From: Gigaspora rosea
Lineage: Eukaryota > Glomeromycota > Glomeromycetes > Diversisporales > Gigasporaceae
Direction of reading: 5' to 3'
Length of the DNA stretch: 64,000 nt
Assembly (NCBI GenBank): GCA_003550325.1
Contig: QKWP01000509.1
Location: 192,014 to 256,013 of the forward strand
The notes under the pieces are model-generated. The model was not told where the DNA came from. It did not search any database and was given only the letters and a program-made list of their open reading frames with translations. The stretch's first letter is position 1. Every line of letters starts with the position of its first letter. Positions 47,506 to 59,633 of this stretch are shown here, piece by piece. Made by a program: the position numbers and the translations under genes.

Positions 47506-47701
47506 GGCCAGACCAATTTAATTCGGTGGTTTACATTACATCATTCTCACAAAAGGGGGGTGGAGGGAGTTTATTATAAAAATTTTTCCGAAATGATCCG
47601 CGATATTATAGAAGTTTTCCGAAATTTTCCGCATATATGATGGGGGAATGGGGGAAGGCAGAAGGGGGTAATGTAAACCACCGAATTAAATTGGTCTGGC
47701 C
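47506..47701. mobile_element. Harbinger/Tourist-like MITE, GGCCAGACC ends
   Basis: 196 bp with a perfect 34-bp terminal inverted repeat beginning GGCCAGACCAATTTAATTCG, flanked by TAA at 47503-47505 and 47702-47704. The interior has a GGGGG-rich patch and CCGAAATTTTCCG repeats. A single unpaired end of the same type lies at 30604 (GGCCAGATCAATTTGG). Confidence 0.9.
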
Positions 47702-48094
47702 TAACTAAAAACCCATGCGTCACTCTTTACTAAAATTTAAACTTTCTTATGCCGCTATTATTTTCACTTGTTCATAAACTTTATCTTAATTATCCCAACT
47801 TTATTTTTTTCTCTTTTTAAATATCGAGCGACAATTCCAATGTTTTTATTTGTTGCTACTATGAAAAAAAACAATGAAACAACTTGTAGATAAGCTTCAA
47901 TAAAAAAAAAAGTCTTTAACATGTAGAACCAATTCAATGAACTATTTTATATAAACATATTTATATTTTTTTGAAACTTTTAAGCAACCTTACAAGGAAA
48001 AGAATAGTTTTGAATTTGAATTCAAGATTATAAGAGCTTTGACAATGTTTCCTGACCCCATTAATTCTTTGCGCAACAATTAAAAATTTAAAAA

Positions 48095-48455
48095 TCTTCT
48101 AGTTATGAGAATTTTAAAAATTACCAAATATAGTCTTCGCCATCTATGAAAATTTTCTTTGCACGGTTACAAAAACTTAAAAATTGTTTGACCAGTATAG
48201 TCTTCTCCCAACTACAAAATTTTAAAATAACCTGACTAAATAAAGATTTTCACCAGCTATGAGAATTTTAAAAATCTTCACTAAAATATAGTATGAGGAT
48301 CTTAAAATAACCCAACAAAATATAATCTTTACTCTGCTATAAGAATTCGAAAAACTATTAACAAACCAAACAGAGTCTTCACCCACTGTAAGAATTTTAA
48401 AAACTACCAACTATGAGAATTTTAAAACCATCTGACTAAAAGGTTAGTCTTAATT
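48095..48455. repeat. Degenerate ~50-60-bp tandem repeat
   Basis: About seven irregular units around CTATGAGAATTTTAAAAA, then AACCAAATATAGTCTTCACCC. The one longer frame here (48222-48410, minus) is repetitive and not taken as a gene. Confidence 0.7.
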
Positions 48456-48528
48456 TAACGAAAGCAAAGCTAAATTTAAATTTGCCTTTTATGAATTACA
48501 GTCCATTTGCACAGGTATATATTTTCAT

Positions 48529-48688
48529 TAGGGATTGGAACCGCCTAAAATTTTTCTTAATCGTTTAATCGTTTAACCGTTTAACCGTTTAATTTGGTTC
48601 GCATTAATCTAATTCCGGCCCACGACCAACATAATTCTGCCCGGAACTATAGAGCGATTTTTAAACGGTTAAACGGTCCCAATCCCTA
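48529..48688. mobile_element. 160-bp hAT-like MITE, TAGGGATTGG family, copy 2
   Basis: Begins TAGGGATTGGAACCG and ends CCAATCCCTA, with the exact duplication ATTTTCAT at 48521-48528 and 48689-48696. It is highly similar to 41206-41365 along its whole length. Confidence 0.93.
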
Positions 48689-48734
48689 ATTTTCATATAT
48701 ACCCATGAGAATAAGCTTTCAAATAAAGTACGGG

Positions 48735-49015
48735 TTGTTACATAAGACTCGTATGATAAATCATAGTATAGTAGAATTCACAACTGTAATTCTAACACAA
48801 AATGCGTGTTATGATAGCAAGTTTCATAGCAAAATTTTACAATAAATTATGATAGAATTTATAACTATGATTCCAATACAAACTAACTCAACTTTAACTG
48901 CATACTGTGTATCATGATAATAGTTTGTAATTTTTTGTAAAAATTTTTATGATAGAAATTGTGACTTAATTTCAAGTGATGCAAACTAATTTAAATAGTG
49001 ATAATGTAATAGAAT
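48735..49015. repeat. Tandem copies of the ~100-bp dispersed repeat
   Basis: Three successive degenerate units carry AAGTTTCATAGCAAAATTTT / TAGTTTGTAATTTTTTGTAA, AAATTATGATAGAATTTATA and CAATACAAACTAACTCAA-like motifs. Related single copies lie at 45258 and 45868. Confidence 0.6.
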
Positions 49016-50974
49016 ATTTACAGTAAATCAAATAGATATTAAGACAATTTCAATACAATCTAACTATAGTTAGCTAATATAATAAGTTATTGCTGGTGAT
49101 ATAGTGAAATTATAAGAATTAAAAAATAATGAATCTTTAAATAAAGGGTCCTAAAATTCATCTAGGAATGCCCAAACTTTGTTATTTTTGATGAATAAGC
49201 TTGAGTAAAATAATTCTTTAGCAAGCATGAGAAAAAAAAATTTAATTTAAACAAATACATCTACCGTAATGAATAGTAACAGTTAAAAAAAAAATTTTTT
49301 ACACTAATTTGCTATAGAACTCCATACACTAAATTAAATCTTAATATTTTGATACAAAAAAATTAATTATTATTGGTTGGTAGATTGACATAAAACTACG
49401 AACTATAAGAATTGCTAGGAAAATTAGTGAATATCAGATAATCTGGCGGCAAAAATTTTGACCAAAAGTTTACATAAAATGAATCAATCATCTAAATCTT
49501 TAGTGAAATATAATGTTTCTTAATATTTGCTAACATATTACTACTTATGTTTTTCTTTTTATCGATTGCGATGCAATTGTTCTTGCGCTTGCACTTACAC
49601 TTGCGATTGCATTATTCTCGCACTTGTTCTTGAACTTGAGACAATTATACAAAATGCTTTCAAATTCGTGAAGCTATTTTTTCGCCAAAAATAGTTTGTA
49701 AATGTTAGGTAATCAAATAACAGAAGCAAATTTAGCAAATTCACATTTCACGATTTAAGAGAGTTGTCTAAGAGCGTAACAATCAGGTGATTGTATGGGT
49801 ATGCAACGATGCACTGTCTACAAATTTACATCAATTTGCAAACCGCGATAAAATGAATTCAATTTCAACACAAGCACCAACCTTAATAATAAGTAAATCA
49901 AATTTTAAAAATAAATCTAAATTATAATAACTATAGGTTTAACTGAAAGTTGTTACTATCAGTTTCGGAAGAGCGAATAACTATGGGGCCAAATTAGTTT
50001 AATAGTAAGCTAGAGAACAGGCAGTAAGAACCATGACACGGATGAAGTAATCTGATCTGATATGTAATGCGAGGTTTAATAATATCTGATTACAATTCGG
50101 GATTGACAATTGTTAGATAAACATGGATAATTAAGATATGATTTAACAATAGTAATATAGTTAAATAATTTGTTAATAAAGCGAGATATTAGATAGGTTT
50201 TTTAATGTGTTCAATAACTAAAGTATGCAAGATCTATAATAATAATAACAAAGTAAGAAAGCAATAAGTCAAAGTGAACCCGATAAATAAAGAAGTTAAA
50301 CAATAAACAAATAAATAAATCATAAAATAAGGAAAGATAAAATTTAAATAAAACAAAGAATAACAATGAGAATTCAAAATATCCTAAGTCGAAGTCTAAG
50401 GCAAAAGAAAGGCAAAAATTATAAATACATGTTTTGCTATTACAGATAGACATTAAACTGAGTATTCAACTTGATACTATCGCGAATCAAAGATTTATCA
50501 TAAGATTGATACGAAATTAAAAACTCAATACGAAAAAGGATATATGCTTTATCTAAGATTACACTTTTAGACCATCGAAATAAAACGACGTGATCATCCA
50601 AAATTCGGATAATTCACATGTCAGATAATGAAAGCACAACGCGAAAATGTTCAACATTAACAAAGTTCAACAAGATCTACTAGCTCCAGTTAATTTAGAA
50701 TTTAAAATTCTAAATTAGTAGTATATTTACCAGAGAACAGAACATTGAGTAATTTAAATAAACTCATTCATTGTCATTATCTTAATTATTGTCTGTAAAG
50801 ACAATGCATTTAAATAGATAAATTAATACCCTTATTATTATAAATTAATAAATTAAAATTATAAAATACGCACGTGAATTATAATAGTAGTGAAAAATTG
50901 AAAATTCACATAAAGTGGAATCTAAAAAAAATTAAAAATTAAAAATTTGATCGATTAAACTTGAACTTATTAAT

Positions 50975-51744
50975 TTAATTATTTACCATGAAATTTAACG
51001 AACTTATAGATGAAATAGATGAAGAATTAATTGGCTTAGAAAGGCTTTTAAAATTAAGCAGTTTACTTGTAAGCTTAGGACAAATTGGCAATTCAGTTGA
51101 TAATGTTGGAATAGTTTGATCTGCAGATTGGAATGCTTTTAATATTGTTAATTCATTTTTATTTTCAGTAACATCACGATTTATCACTTCATGCCATCTG
51201 TATAATTCAGCACAGACATAAGATGCAGATGGTCTAACTGTCATAGGACATGTCACGCTGGGTGATAAATTATAATAAAAATTATAATAAAAACATTAAT
51301 TTATTTAAAATTAACCAGTAGTGAAATTCGGAACTTCCCCGCGTATTTTAACTAATACTATTGATTTTTCGGGTTTAAAAGTTGAACCTGGCACTAAATT
51401 GCCCTTATTCACTATCCTAGGAATTTTTAGGTTTAGGATGCAGCTTTAGGATAAAGAGGAGTTTTACATAACGTAATGTAGTTTAGATGTAAGGTCCCAA
51501 TTTTAGTTCTCATAAGGTTTTCAGGGTCCTGAACATGACCCAGGTATGACTGTATATGCGACGATAGACAAATGTCTACATTTGATTGTATCTGATATTC
51601 TTTCTGTGTTAATAATTTTGCTAGCTCACATAAAGTTTGGATGATTGATGATACAAATGACAATTCTTTGGCTATTTTATTTGTTTTCAAGAATTGCTTT
51701 TTAATTTCATTTGTAATATCTGTTGTAATCGACAGAGGCCACAT
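50975..51744 (-). pseudogene. Unrecognised coding remnants, probably one decayed gene
   Basis: Two frames with protein-like composition follow each other on the minus strand: 51744-51433 (starts MWPLSITTDITNEIKKQ, includes VSSIIQTLCELAKLLTQKE and HLNYITLCKTPLYP) and 51256-50975 (MTVRPSASYVCAELYRWHEV, then a Ser-rich tail). Between them a third open stretch reads VPGSTFKPEKSIVLVKIRGE and ends at a possible GT donor, but the phases do not fit one simple splicing. There is a good acceptor (CACCCAG) before the last piece. I do not recognise the family. It could be a functional gene whose splicing I have misread. Confidence 0.35.
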
Positions 51745-53731
51745 CTTTTTTAAAATTTAGATTATGACACACATTTAAGATTTCGATTTTGTTTCAGATT
51801 TCGGCATAAATCACGGCTTGCAGCTTTATTTCGACCTTAAATCGTTTCCTAAATATTTTCAGCATAGCCGCAATTAGTTTTTACAACAAGTACTTTTTTT
51901 TTTATACAGTTAACTAGGTGGTAAGTTTTGGAGGGTTTCGCCCAATTCGGAGGTTTCAAACTCCAGGGTCGAAACGTTCCGGACCTTAGGGGCGAAACAC
52001 TGGTGTTTGATACTGTAGAGTTTATGATAAAATTACTGATTGGATTTAGATTGGATTAGAAATGAATCATGTATGAAACATTCTTGAAATCTGATGAGAT
52101 AGTCCGACTAATCCAGTAACTACCATCACAAAAATTACCATTCGAATTTCCTGATTTCCAATACAATAAAATTAACGTGATAGGTGTTTGACTGGAAGAC
52201 ATCAAACCAAAAGATGAATTCTTGATGATTTTTAAGAATAGATTTTTTAATTTTTTTGGCTCGTGTAAATTTTTTGCACAGATATTTTTTACATAATAAG
52301 TAGGACATTTTTTTTAATTATTTTTAATTAAGAGTAAAAAGAAGTTACTTACGAATTTTTCCTCACGATGCACTTAATTACTAATCTCAAGTTATGTTAT
52401 ATATAGTAACTTTAGAAATATTAGCGAGATGAATTTTTGTATGTTGGCTTGCATAGTTATTGGTAATTCGGATCGTATTATATAGTAGGTTCTTTTCTCA
52501 TTGTAATGTTAAGTCATTGTGCATTCAAGGAACCGACCATTTGACCGGTATCTGATCAATGACTATAATTCAATTTCTTGAGGCTACACGTTGCTTACTT
52601 TCGAACCATGTCCTATATTAAACTTAATTCGACATCTCTGAGTGTTATTTTGAGCTTAGTTTCCAAGTCATAATTTTATTTCGGTAATTATAAATATCAA
52701 GACGCTTAATATATTCTAAGGGAACTATAGATATAATAATTTTATAGTTCTAAATTTTATCTTTTATTTAATTATATAATGTGATTCTTTTTATCATAAA
52801 ATCTGTATTTTAGATTTAAAAAGAACAAATAAGTAAACAACATTATCATAATATTTACTAGATATGCCCTTTCATTCTCCAATCTAATTACCCATAGTGA
52901 ATCTCAAAATTAATGATTCCAGATAAAATAAGTGATTTTATTTATTTTAAAACAAGTGACATATTAAACATATTTTTTTTAATGTATATGTTTATTTATA
53001 TAATCACTTACCGTAGATGCTTATCAAAGGATGCTAATTTGATAATTGACTAAACTCATTTAATTTTCTGATTCGGAACTTTAAAACAGAAAATAGGAAT
53101 CTTCTAAACTCCCACTTAATTTCGAAATAAGATAATTTTGTAACCCTTTAATGTAGCTAATAAAAATATCAATTAGCATATGCATTAATCAAAACGTTAA
53201 TTTTTTATGCTAGAAATAGTATTCAAGTAAATACTTAATCTTTGTAAATTTTAGGTTAAACGTGTTAACACGTATACTTGTTGAGTGGGTATGACCTTAT
53301 GATTCTTGTTCATCACGAACGGCATCACCATGAGCAATTAATTATAGTTGTAATAGATAAAAGTGAAGTATAAAAATAATCTCACACTCCTATCTCAAAA
53401 ATATTGTGATGCATACCTTTCTTTAAGTTCGAACTACCACTACCCTTAAGAGCCTAAATTATATATAAGATCACTTTTCGTACACTAATAAATAAAATCT
53501 TAGACCTGAACCGAGATCTGGACGCGAGCCGGAACTGACTTGATTGTTCAAGTTCGAAACCATGATTTTTTTAGGACTGACTGATTCAATCTTAGGATTT
53601 TAGGTAGTTGCAAAAATTGTAATTTTGCTGATCGAATTTCAAGACCAGTTATAATGTAAAAATCGAAATAACCCCATTTTTTACAAAAACAAGGATCGCT
53701 CTAAATTTCAATAAGGAACCACTTTCTAAGG

Positions 53732-53962
53732 CCGTACAAACTTAATAAATTGGTTCTTGTAACCCTGCCAGGTCAATTCTGCAAAATTTGAAAAAAATTA
53801 TTGACTATTTACTATCCGGTGAATATATTTTTTTTTTGGATGTCTATAGAAAAATTTTGTATGATTGTATATTTTTTGAAAATAAAATTAAGAGCCGGGT
53901 TGCCGGCCATTGTTTTTTAAATTTTATGTTATGAGAACCAAAAATTTAACTTTGTATGGCTT
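53732..53962. mobile_element. Harbinger/Tourist-like MITE, GGCCATAC family, copy 2
   Basis: 231 bp, begins GGCCGTACAAACTTAATAAA and ends GTATGGCT (last base changed from C). TAA flanks at 53729-53731 and 53963-53965. It is an inverted relative of 44238-44448, sharing internal AACC(CT)G(C)CAGGTCAA and CCGGNTNNNGG motifs. Confidence 0.8.
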
Positions 53963-54109
53963 AAGACCTAATTAAAAATGTTCCTTATGAAATTTTATTA
54001 ATAGACGCTACATTATTCTAACTTAAAACTGTTGAAAATTGTTTTAATACATTATGACGTAATATGATCCGAACATGATCCGAGTTGCATAATTTAATTT
54101 ATAATGATT

Positions 54110-54330
54110 AAATTCAAAAATAAATTAATCGATATTCAAAAAATAAATTAATCGATATTCAAAAAATAAATTTAATTGATATTCAAAAATCAAAAACTTA
54201 CTCAATAAGATTTAATAGTGGTAATATTTGCAATACCAACGAATGCAAAACTAGTACAGAATGAAAGTTGTATTTGCCGATAGGCAATTATGCATTTAAA
54301 ATCAATAGAAGTTGTATTTGCCGATAGGCG
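54110..54330. repeat. Short direct duplications
   Basis: Three copies of AATAAATTAATCGATATTCA at about 54118-54185, and two copies of GTTGTATTTGCCGATAGGC 43 bases apart at about 54268 and 54311. These look like local slippage-type duplications. Confidence 0.75.
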
Positions 54331-54590
54331 AAATTATGTATTTAAATTCTTAAAACGATCAAATACATTTCTTATATTCTTAAATGTAATAAATTCAACA
54401 AATTATCTGAAACTAAAATTGGCCAATCAGAGACGATAATTTTAATTTCAGCCAAATTTTAGAATCAGACGCCGATGTTTTAAAAAAGTTTTAAAACAAT
54501 AAAAAATGTTAAAAAACTGTTTAAAACGTTTTTTTTACCATCCCTATTCTAACTCTAATCTTAACTATAATACGGTCACTACAATGATCT

Positions 54591-54712
54591 TAAGAGAGAA
54601 AATCTGTCATCGGGCTTTCAATTATATTTTGTGCTGGACAAAATCTCTAACAAATCAAGTAGATTGAGTCGGTAAACAATAAATTTGAAACCCGATGATA
54701 AGTTTTTCCTTA
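54591..54712. mobile_element. Inverted-repeat element, TCATCGGG(C/T)TT arms
   Basis: About 30-bp imperfect arms begin TAAG and contain TCATCGGG(C/T)TT(T)CAA. No target duplication was established. Confidence 0.5.
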
Positions 54713-57343
54713 GCGGTACTCATATAGTCAAGAGTATATAGCAAATATGTAATGTACAATTGATAAAGTATGTATAGTAGAAATTGAGATGCTATGTATA
54801 GTTCGTAAAAGAAATTCTCTAAAAAATTTAATCTATAACCTATACCAACCCTAACATGTTAAAGGACAATATCAGCGTTCACCCTAACCCTAACAATTAA
54901 AAGGGGATTACTTATAAAAGATAAATTTTATAAGTATTGCTAACCATACATACTTTCGTAAAATTTTTTTGCTTAATTAAATCTATACGTACATTACTTA
55001 GATACAGGTTTATACAACACATATTTCTGTAATACCCTATAGTCAAGATTGGCAAACTTGGTAATTTTATACAAGATTGAAAAGTCGAAGTCGATTACAA
55101 TAACGATAAGACAAAATCTTCAAGCATTTCAGACATTTGTTGCATTTAAGACCCACCTCATCTAAAAATGACTTCGACATGGAAGATAGTGATATACAAT
55201 AAATGCGTAGCTAAGACTCTGAATCAGCCTATAAAAAGCGTAATTAAATGGGTTTTAGAACATTTCAACGTAATAATGCTTTATTAGCTTATCTGTAAGT
55301 TAAATATTACCATGGTTACTATTATCGTAATGGAATTGGTGTAAGAAGGATGAAAATAATGTATAATATCTTATATGTCAGGGCACGTTGTTGAATAGAT
55401 CAAAATTTTAGTTATTGTTATTTAAGAGAAAAAGGATGAAATAAAGGATGAACAATGAACAGAAGCTTTAATGTCAGCTCATAGACAAAGCAAGACTTCT
55501 AAAGTCTACGATATAACAATTGAAAGGATGGCAATTGCACAAAGATGAGTTATTTGGCTCTGATTATGTCCTCATGTTTGTTTGCAGTATTGCCATATAT
55601 ATTTTTTTTATAATATATTCATCAGAGTAAGATAAAAATATTGATGATATATTAGATTGTTGGGATAATTTCAAAGCATTCTCAAATTTAATGTGAATGA
55701 ATGACATTCGATGTAATTTTACTTTTACTCATTATATTAATGAGATGTAATTTTAATGACCACCTTAATTCAATAGATTAAAGCTTTGATATTAATCGAG
55801 TCTTATTACATAAGTAGTGATAAATAGTATCTGCAAAGTGCTATGAATGTCTTTTTATGAATTTACACCATAGAAATTTATTTATAAGAATCTGTTAATT
55901 GATTATTCTGCTGTTAATACGACCATTTATATTTAAAGGAATTATTCAGTTTCAATCATAGGGAAGTTATCCTATAAACTGGGTTGCGGTTTGGGTTACG
56001 TTTTGATAGCTCGAATCCGGGTTATTATGCTCGAGTTATGGATATAAACTAAAGCTAGTAGCTTGGGACTTAGTAGATCCCAAAGGTTTTTGCTATGTTC
56101 TCCAATTATGTCGTAATAACAACTTATGCATTACTGGCTAGAACGCATAAGTAAATCGAGTATTGACATCAAACAACATTGGTGTTAAGGATTGGGATAT
56201 AAAAAGAAATGGGGTTTCAAATTTTGTTCGGAATATCGGTGATCGACAAGGCTTGGTACAGATTTCTTGCTCTATTTACAGAGCTCTCTCAAAGATACTA
56301 ATGCCTTTCGTCGGCATGAAGATTTGGAGATTTAATTGAAACGAATACGAAAATGTAAAAGTAAATGAAAAATTTTCATAAATAAACATTATTGGAATAC
56401 ATTTTAAAAATTTTTCGTGAATTGGTCCACTTATTCGTTCGCATTGTTTTAAGATGTTCACGAAAATACAATTGTTCAGTAGGAATAATTGCGAAATCGG
56501 CATAATTAAAGGAACAAACTGTGCGTTATTTGGCTTTGATGGATCTAAAAGGATTTTGTAAGTTATGTAAAATAATATAAGCAGAATGATAAGAAAAATA
56601 TATTAAATTTAGTTATAAGCAGAGTATTGTGACCATCTTGTCATAATTTTTACTGTATTTGGTAAAGCATTATGTTTGTTTCGTTGACGCGTGAGCTACA
56701 TGAAAAAACATCTGCTTTACTGTATTAGCAAACTATATTGGCAAATTTCAGACAAAAAGAAGGAATACACAAGATTATACTCTCAATTTTCCCAATTTTA
56801 ATTGTATTGACGAATTATGCTTGCAAAGACAACTTAGCGAAATAAAATTTTTATGTGATAATTAATTAGCTCTCTTGAACTAATTTTTAATTAATAACAT
56901 AATGCTAGATTGCTATATTAATTGTTTGAAGAGATTTAGTAAAGAGATATCAAAGTTATGCTTTTAAGATCAGAAATATACATTTCAGTTTTGAGTGTAA
57001 CTTTTAATTAGAGGTGCCAAGCAGAAATATGAAATCTCTAGATCTTTAAGATTGTTCTGGCTAAATTCCAAATATTTAGGATTAGGTGAAAGGATTATAA
57101 ATCCTGCATTGCAATTATTTGGACAAGCATTTGCATTTTGTAAAATGTTGACAAATGTCAACCTATCATGAGTCCATAAAGGTATATTTTATTCCGATAT
57201 TTTATAAAGGATATAAGGTTTTCTATGAAAGCTAAGCCCTACTTTTTTGTCCAATTTTAAGTAACTTTTCGAATTGTTTTGATGAACAATGCTGCAAGAA
57301 ATCAAGTTCCTTTAGTAATAATTAAAATATTTTATCAAAAAGT

Positions 57344-59158
57344 CTAAAATACAAACCTGCAATGAATAATAAGATCCGATAATTCTGGATGATTATTTTG
57401 TTTAAAACATGTCATTGATTCGAGGTCATAAATAAAATAACATGCTTTTAATTGTTGGGATTCGTAGCAAAAATGAACGTCAGTCGCCAACTTGGACTTC
57501 ATTGGTATCACTTCAGATTGTTGAGGTATCCGTTGTGCGCATGTCGCCAAAAGACTATGATTTCGAATCTCATCAAATTGATAAATAGATATAGATTTTT
57601 TTTCCCAGTTTTTAACATATTCTTCACAGCTATGAGTAATATGACAATCATGGCATTCGTATTTGAAACTTTTTGGATGGCCAATAATAATCCAACCTAT
57701 TTGTAGGTTGAAGCTTTTGCTTTGCTTTCTTTTGCTTTCACTGATCCGGTGGAGAACAACAATCGCTGAAGAATCTGATGTATATATAACGCGAGTAGAA
57801 ATCTTATCACCTTGCTTTTTTGTCTTACCATCTTGTTTTTTTGTCTTATCACCTTGTTTTTTCGTGCTCATTACAGATGCAAAAATTTTGTATTCTTTTA
57901 GATTCAGCATTAAATCTGATGGTATTTTCAATTTATGACAATATGAATAGTCATGTGGCAACATTGTAAATTCAATAGAATCTTTAGTGCTATAAAGAAT
58001 TTTTTCATTGTAAGTTTTTTTAATAACTTTTTGACGGAGTTCAGGGTCTAATAAGTCAAATATAGGTATCAAATCATCATATTCAATTGCGCACCAACTT
58101 TCATAGTTATTTAAAGAGTCTCGCCAGGAATCAATGTTATTTTGACGAAATTTGCTTTTATCTCCTCCGTAAACACGAGTATAAGTTTTAATACTTGAAA
58201 TTGAAGAATATCTATTTATTCCTTGGCTCATATGATATCCAAAATTTATACCGCCTACAATTTCGGAACCAAGTTTTCCATTAGCCGACCAATTTTTTAA
58301 TTTATCCAGCTTTAAATTTGAAGCGTTACAATAAGATATTGTTTGTACTTTTCCACCAATTTTTACTTTGAGAGCTATAAATTCACCATATTTTTCACAT
58401 ATATTCTTAAATTTCTCTTTAGGCATATCACTATTTAAAGCAAGTTCTACATCCGTTTTAAATTCTTCAGTTGGTTTGACATTGCCTATTTCAAATGTGT
58501 ACTTTGGTAACAACATTATCTCATGCGTAGAAGAAAACCTCGTGTTATTAGTATTTGTGGATAAACATTCGTGTGATACGCCAAAACCGATAGATGAATG
58601 TAGAAATTCAATAGAAGCTTTTACATCAGCTATCAAATTCTTGCCCAAAAAATCTTCGAATGAATTTTCATATATTTTGTTGTCTGTTTTCTCAGTAAAT
58701 ATTGATAGCTCCTCCATGCTAATATTTGTATCTTGAGAAAAATCCAATGCTATCGTTTTAGCTATTTTAGGTCCTTCATCAGTCATATTAATTCCATATT
58801 TTAATTTACATTTTTCTAGAATTATATTCTTGTTGACATTAGATAATTTTATAATTTTTAAGATATTATCTTTAAATAAAACATCTTTTAACAATTTATT
58901 GCTTTCAGAATCTCGTAAAATGATTCCTGATGGGCTACAAAAGTTCATATTATCTTGAATGCGAATTATTTCATCTTCATCTGAAAGTTGGTTTCGAACT
59001 TCATTTAATGTGTTGTCAAGCGTAAATTTCTCACCAAGCTTATCATAAACAACAGGGTCTTTGTTATTGATTTTAATGTAGATTTCTTTAATGGAGATTT
59101 CTTCGAGAGGTTCGTTAGGGTTAAATATATTTTTTATAAAGTTGGAAATTGATTCCAT
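57344..59158 (-). CDS. MACPF (membrane attack complex/perforin)-like protein, gene A
   Basis: 604 aa, single open frame from ATG at 59158. Residues 1-105 look like a beta-rich N-terminal domain. The MACPF-like core shows EKYGEFIALKVKIGGK (255-270), the equivalent of the family's Y/W-G-x-x-x..GG signature, and later VYGGD (329-333) with W345 and W355 followed by LIPIFDLLD. This is the usual end of the MACPF fold. A Lys/Gln tandem (KKQGDKT-type, three copies, about 433-452) follows. No signal peptide is seen. Perforin-like folds can form membrane pores, but fungal members of this type are uncharacterised. Near the 3' end a GT at 57356 and a TTTCTTGCAG acceptor at 57292 would allow a second exon (57291-57189) replacing the last few residues and giving 634 aa. 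It is divergent from gene B. Confidence 0.75.
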   Translation of the reverse strand: MESISNFIKNIFNPNEPLEEISIKEIYIKINNKDPVVYDKLGEKFTLDNTLNEVRNQLSDEDEIIRIQDNMNFCSPSGIILRDSESNKLLKDVLFKDNILKIIKLSNVNKNIILEKCKLKYGINMTDEGPKIAKTIALDFSQDTNISMEELSIFTEKTDNKIYENSFEDFLGKNLIADVKASIEFLHSSIGFGVSHECLSTNTNNTRFSSTHEIMLLPKYTFEIGNVKPTEEFKTDVELALNSDMPKEKFKNICEKYGEFIALKVKIGGKVQTISYCNASNLKLDKLKNWSANGKLGSEIVGGINFGYHMSQGINRYSSISSIKTYTRVYGGDKSKFRQNNIDSWRDSLNNYESWCAIEYDDLIPIFDLLDPELRQKVIKKTYNEKILYSTKDSIEFTMLPHDYSYCHKLKIPSDLMLNLKEYKIFASVMSTKKQGDKTKKQDGKTKKQGDKISTRVIYTSDSSAIVVLHRISESKRKQSKSFNLQIGWIIIGHPKSFKYECHDCHITHSCEEYVKNWEKKSISIYQFDEIRNHSLLATCAQRIPQQSEVIPMKSKLATDVHFCYESQQLKACYFIYDLESMTCFKQNNHPELSDLIIHCRFVF

Positions 59159-59186
59159 GACAAAATTAGAATATCTTCAATTTAGG

Positions 59187-59240
59187 TACGTACGTACGTA
59201 CGTACGTACGTTCGCACGTACGTACGTACGTTCGCACGTA
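59187..59240. repeat. CGTA microsatellite with CGTTCGCA interruptions
   Basis: Two or three runs of CGTACGTACG separated by TTCGCA, just upstream of the start codon of MACPF-like gene A. Confidence 0.85.
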
Positions 59241-59435
59241 CAGTACATATAAAGTTTGGTTTAACAGATTTGGTGAAACCAAAAGTGAACAGCATTTTAC
59301 AGTAATACGAAATCCTTTAGTACTGTACGTACGCATGTGCTACTTGCAGAAATTTCAATAGCCGTTCGTACAATTGACAAGGAATATAAATTCAATTTCG
59401 TTAAGTGAATTCTTTTAAAAGTTACATTAATAATA

Positions 59436-59633
59436 CAGCCGCCTCTCTCTAATCTGAACCTGGATAATCTGAACCTTTAATAAACTCTGCAAAAACTGAA
59501 CGTAAAATTCTAGAGAACGTTTGTAAATTTTATTATGAAGTTCAGATTAGCAACATAGTAACTCTTTAATAAATGAACTTTTTGATATTTTTATATATAA
59601 GAACGGACCAGTTAGAATAGAGAGAGTTGACTG
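59436..59633. mobile_element. Pogo/Tigger-like MITE with TA duplication
   Basis: Ends CAGCCGCCTCTCTCTAATCT and the inverse of CAGTCAACTCTCTCTATTCT, flanked by TA on both sides. 198 bp, no coding capacity. Ends of this form are typical of pogo-type elements. Confidence 0.8.

Larger units (their letters stand above)
38756..50974. other. Long stretch without recognised genes
   Basis: 12 kb in which every frame longer than 60 codons is low-complexity or lies in a repeat. Identified content is given as separate entries: MITEs, minisatellites, inverted repeats and telomere-like repeats. Nothing beyond AT-rich DNA was seen at 39420-41190, 45480-45860 and 49080-50970. Confidence 0.5.
51745..57343. 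other. Gene-free stretch
   Basis: AT-rich DNA with a Harbinger-like MITE (53732-53962), an inverted-repeat element (54591-54712) and short direct duplications near 54110-54330. The frame at 56276-56503 (minus) resembles nothing known. Nothing else is recognised. Confidence 0.5.

Noticed and set aside
57452..58736. Plus-strand frames opposite MACPF-like gene A
   Set aside because: Shadows of a well-supported 604-codon gene on the other strand.
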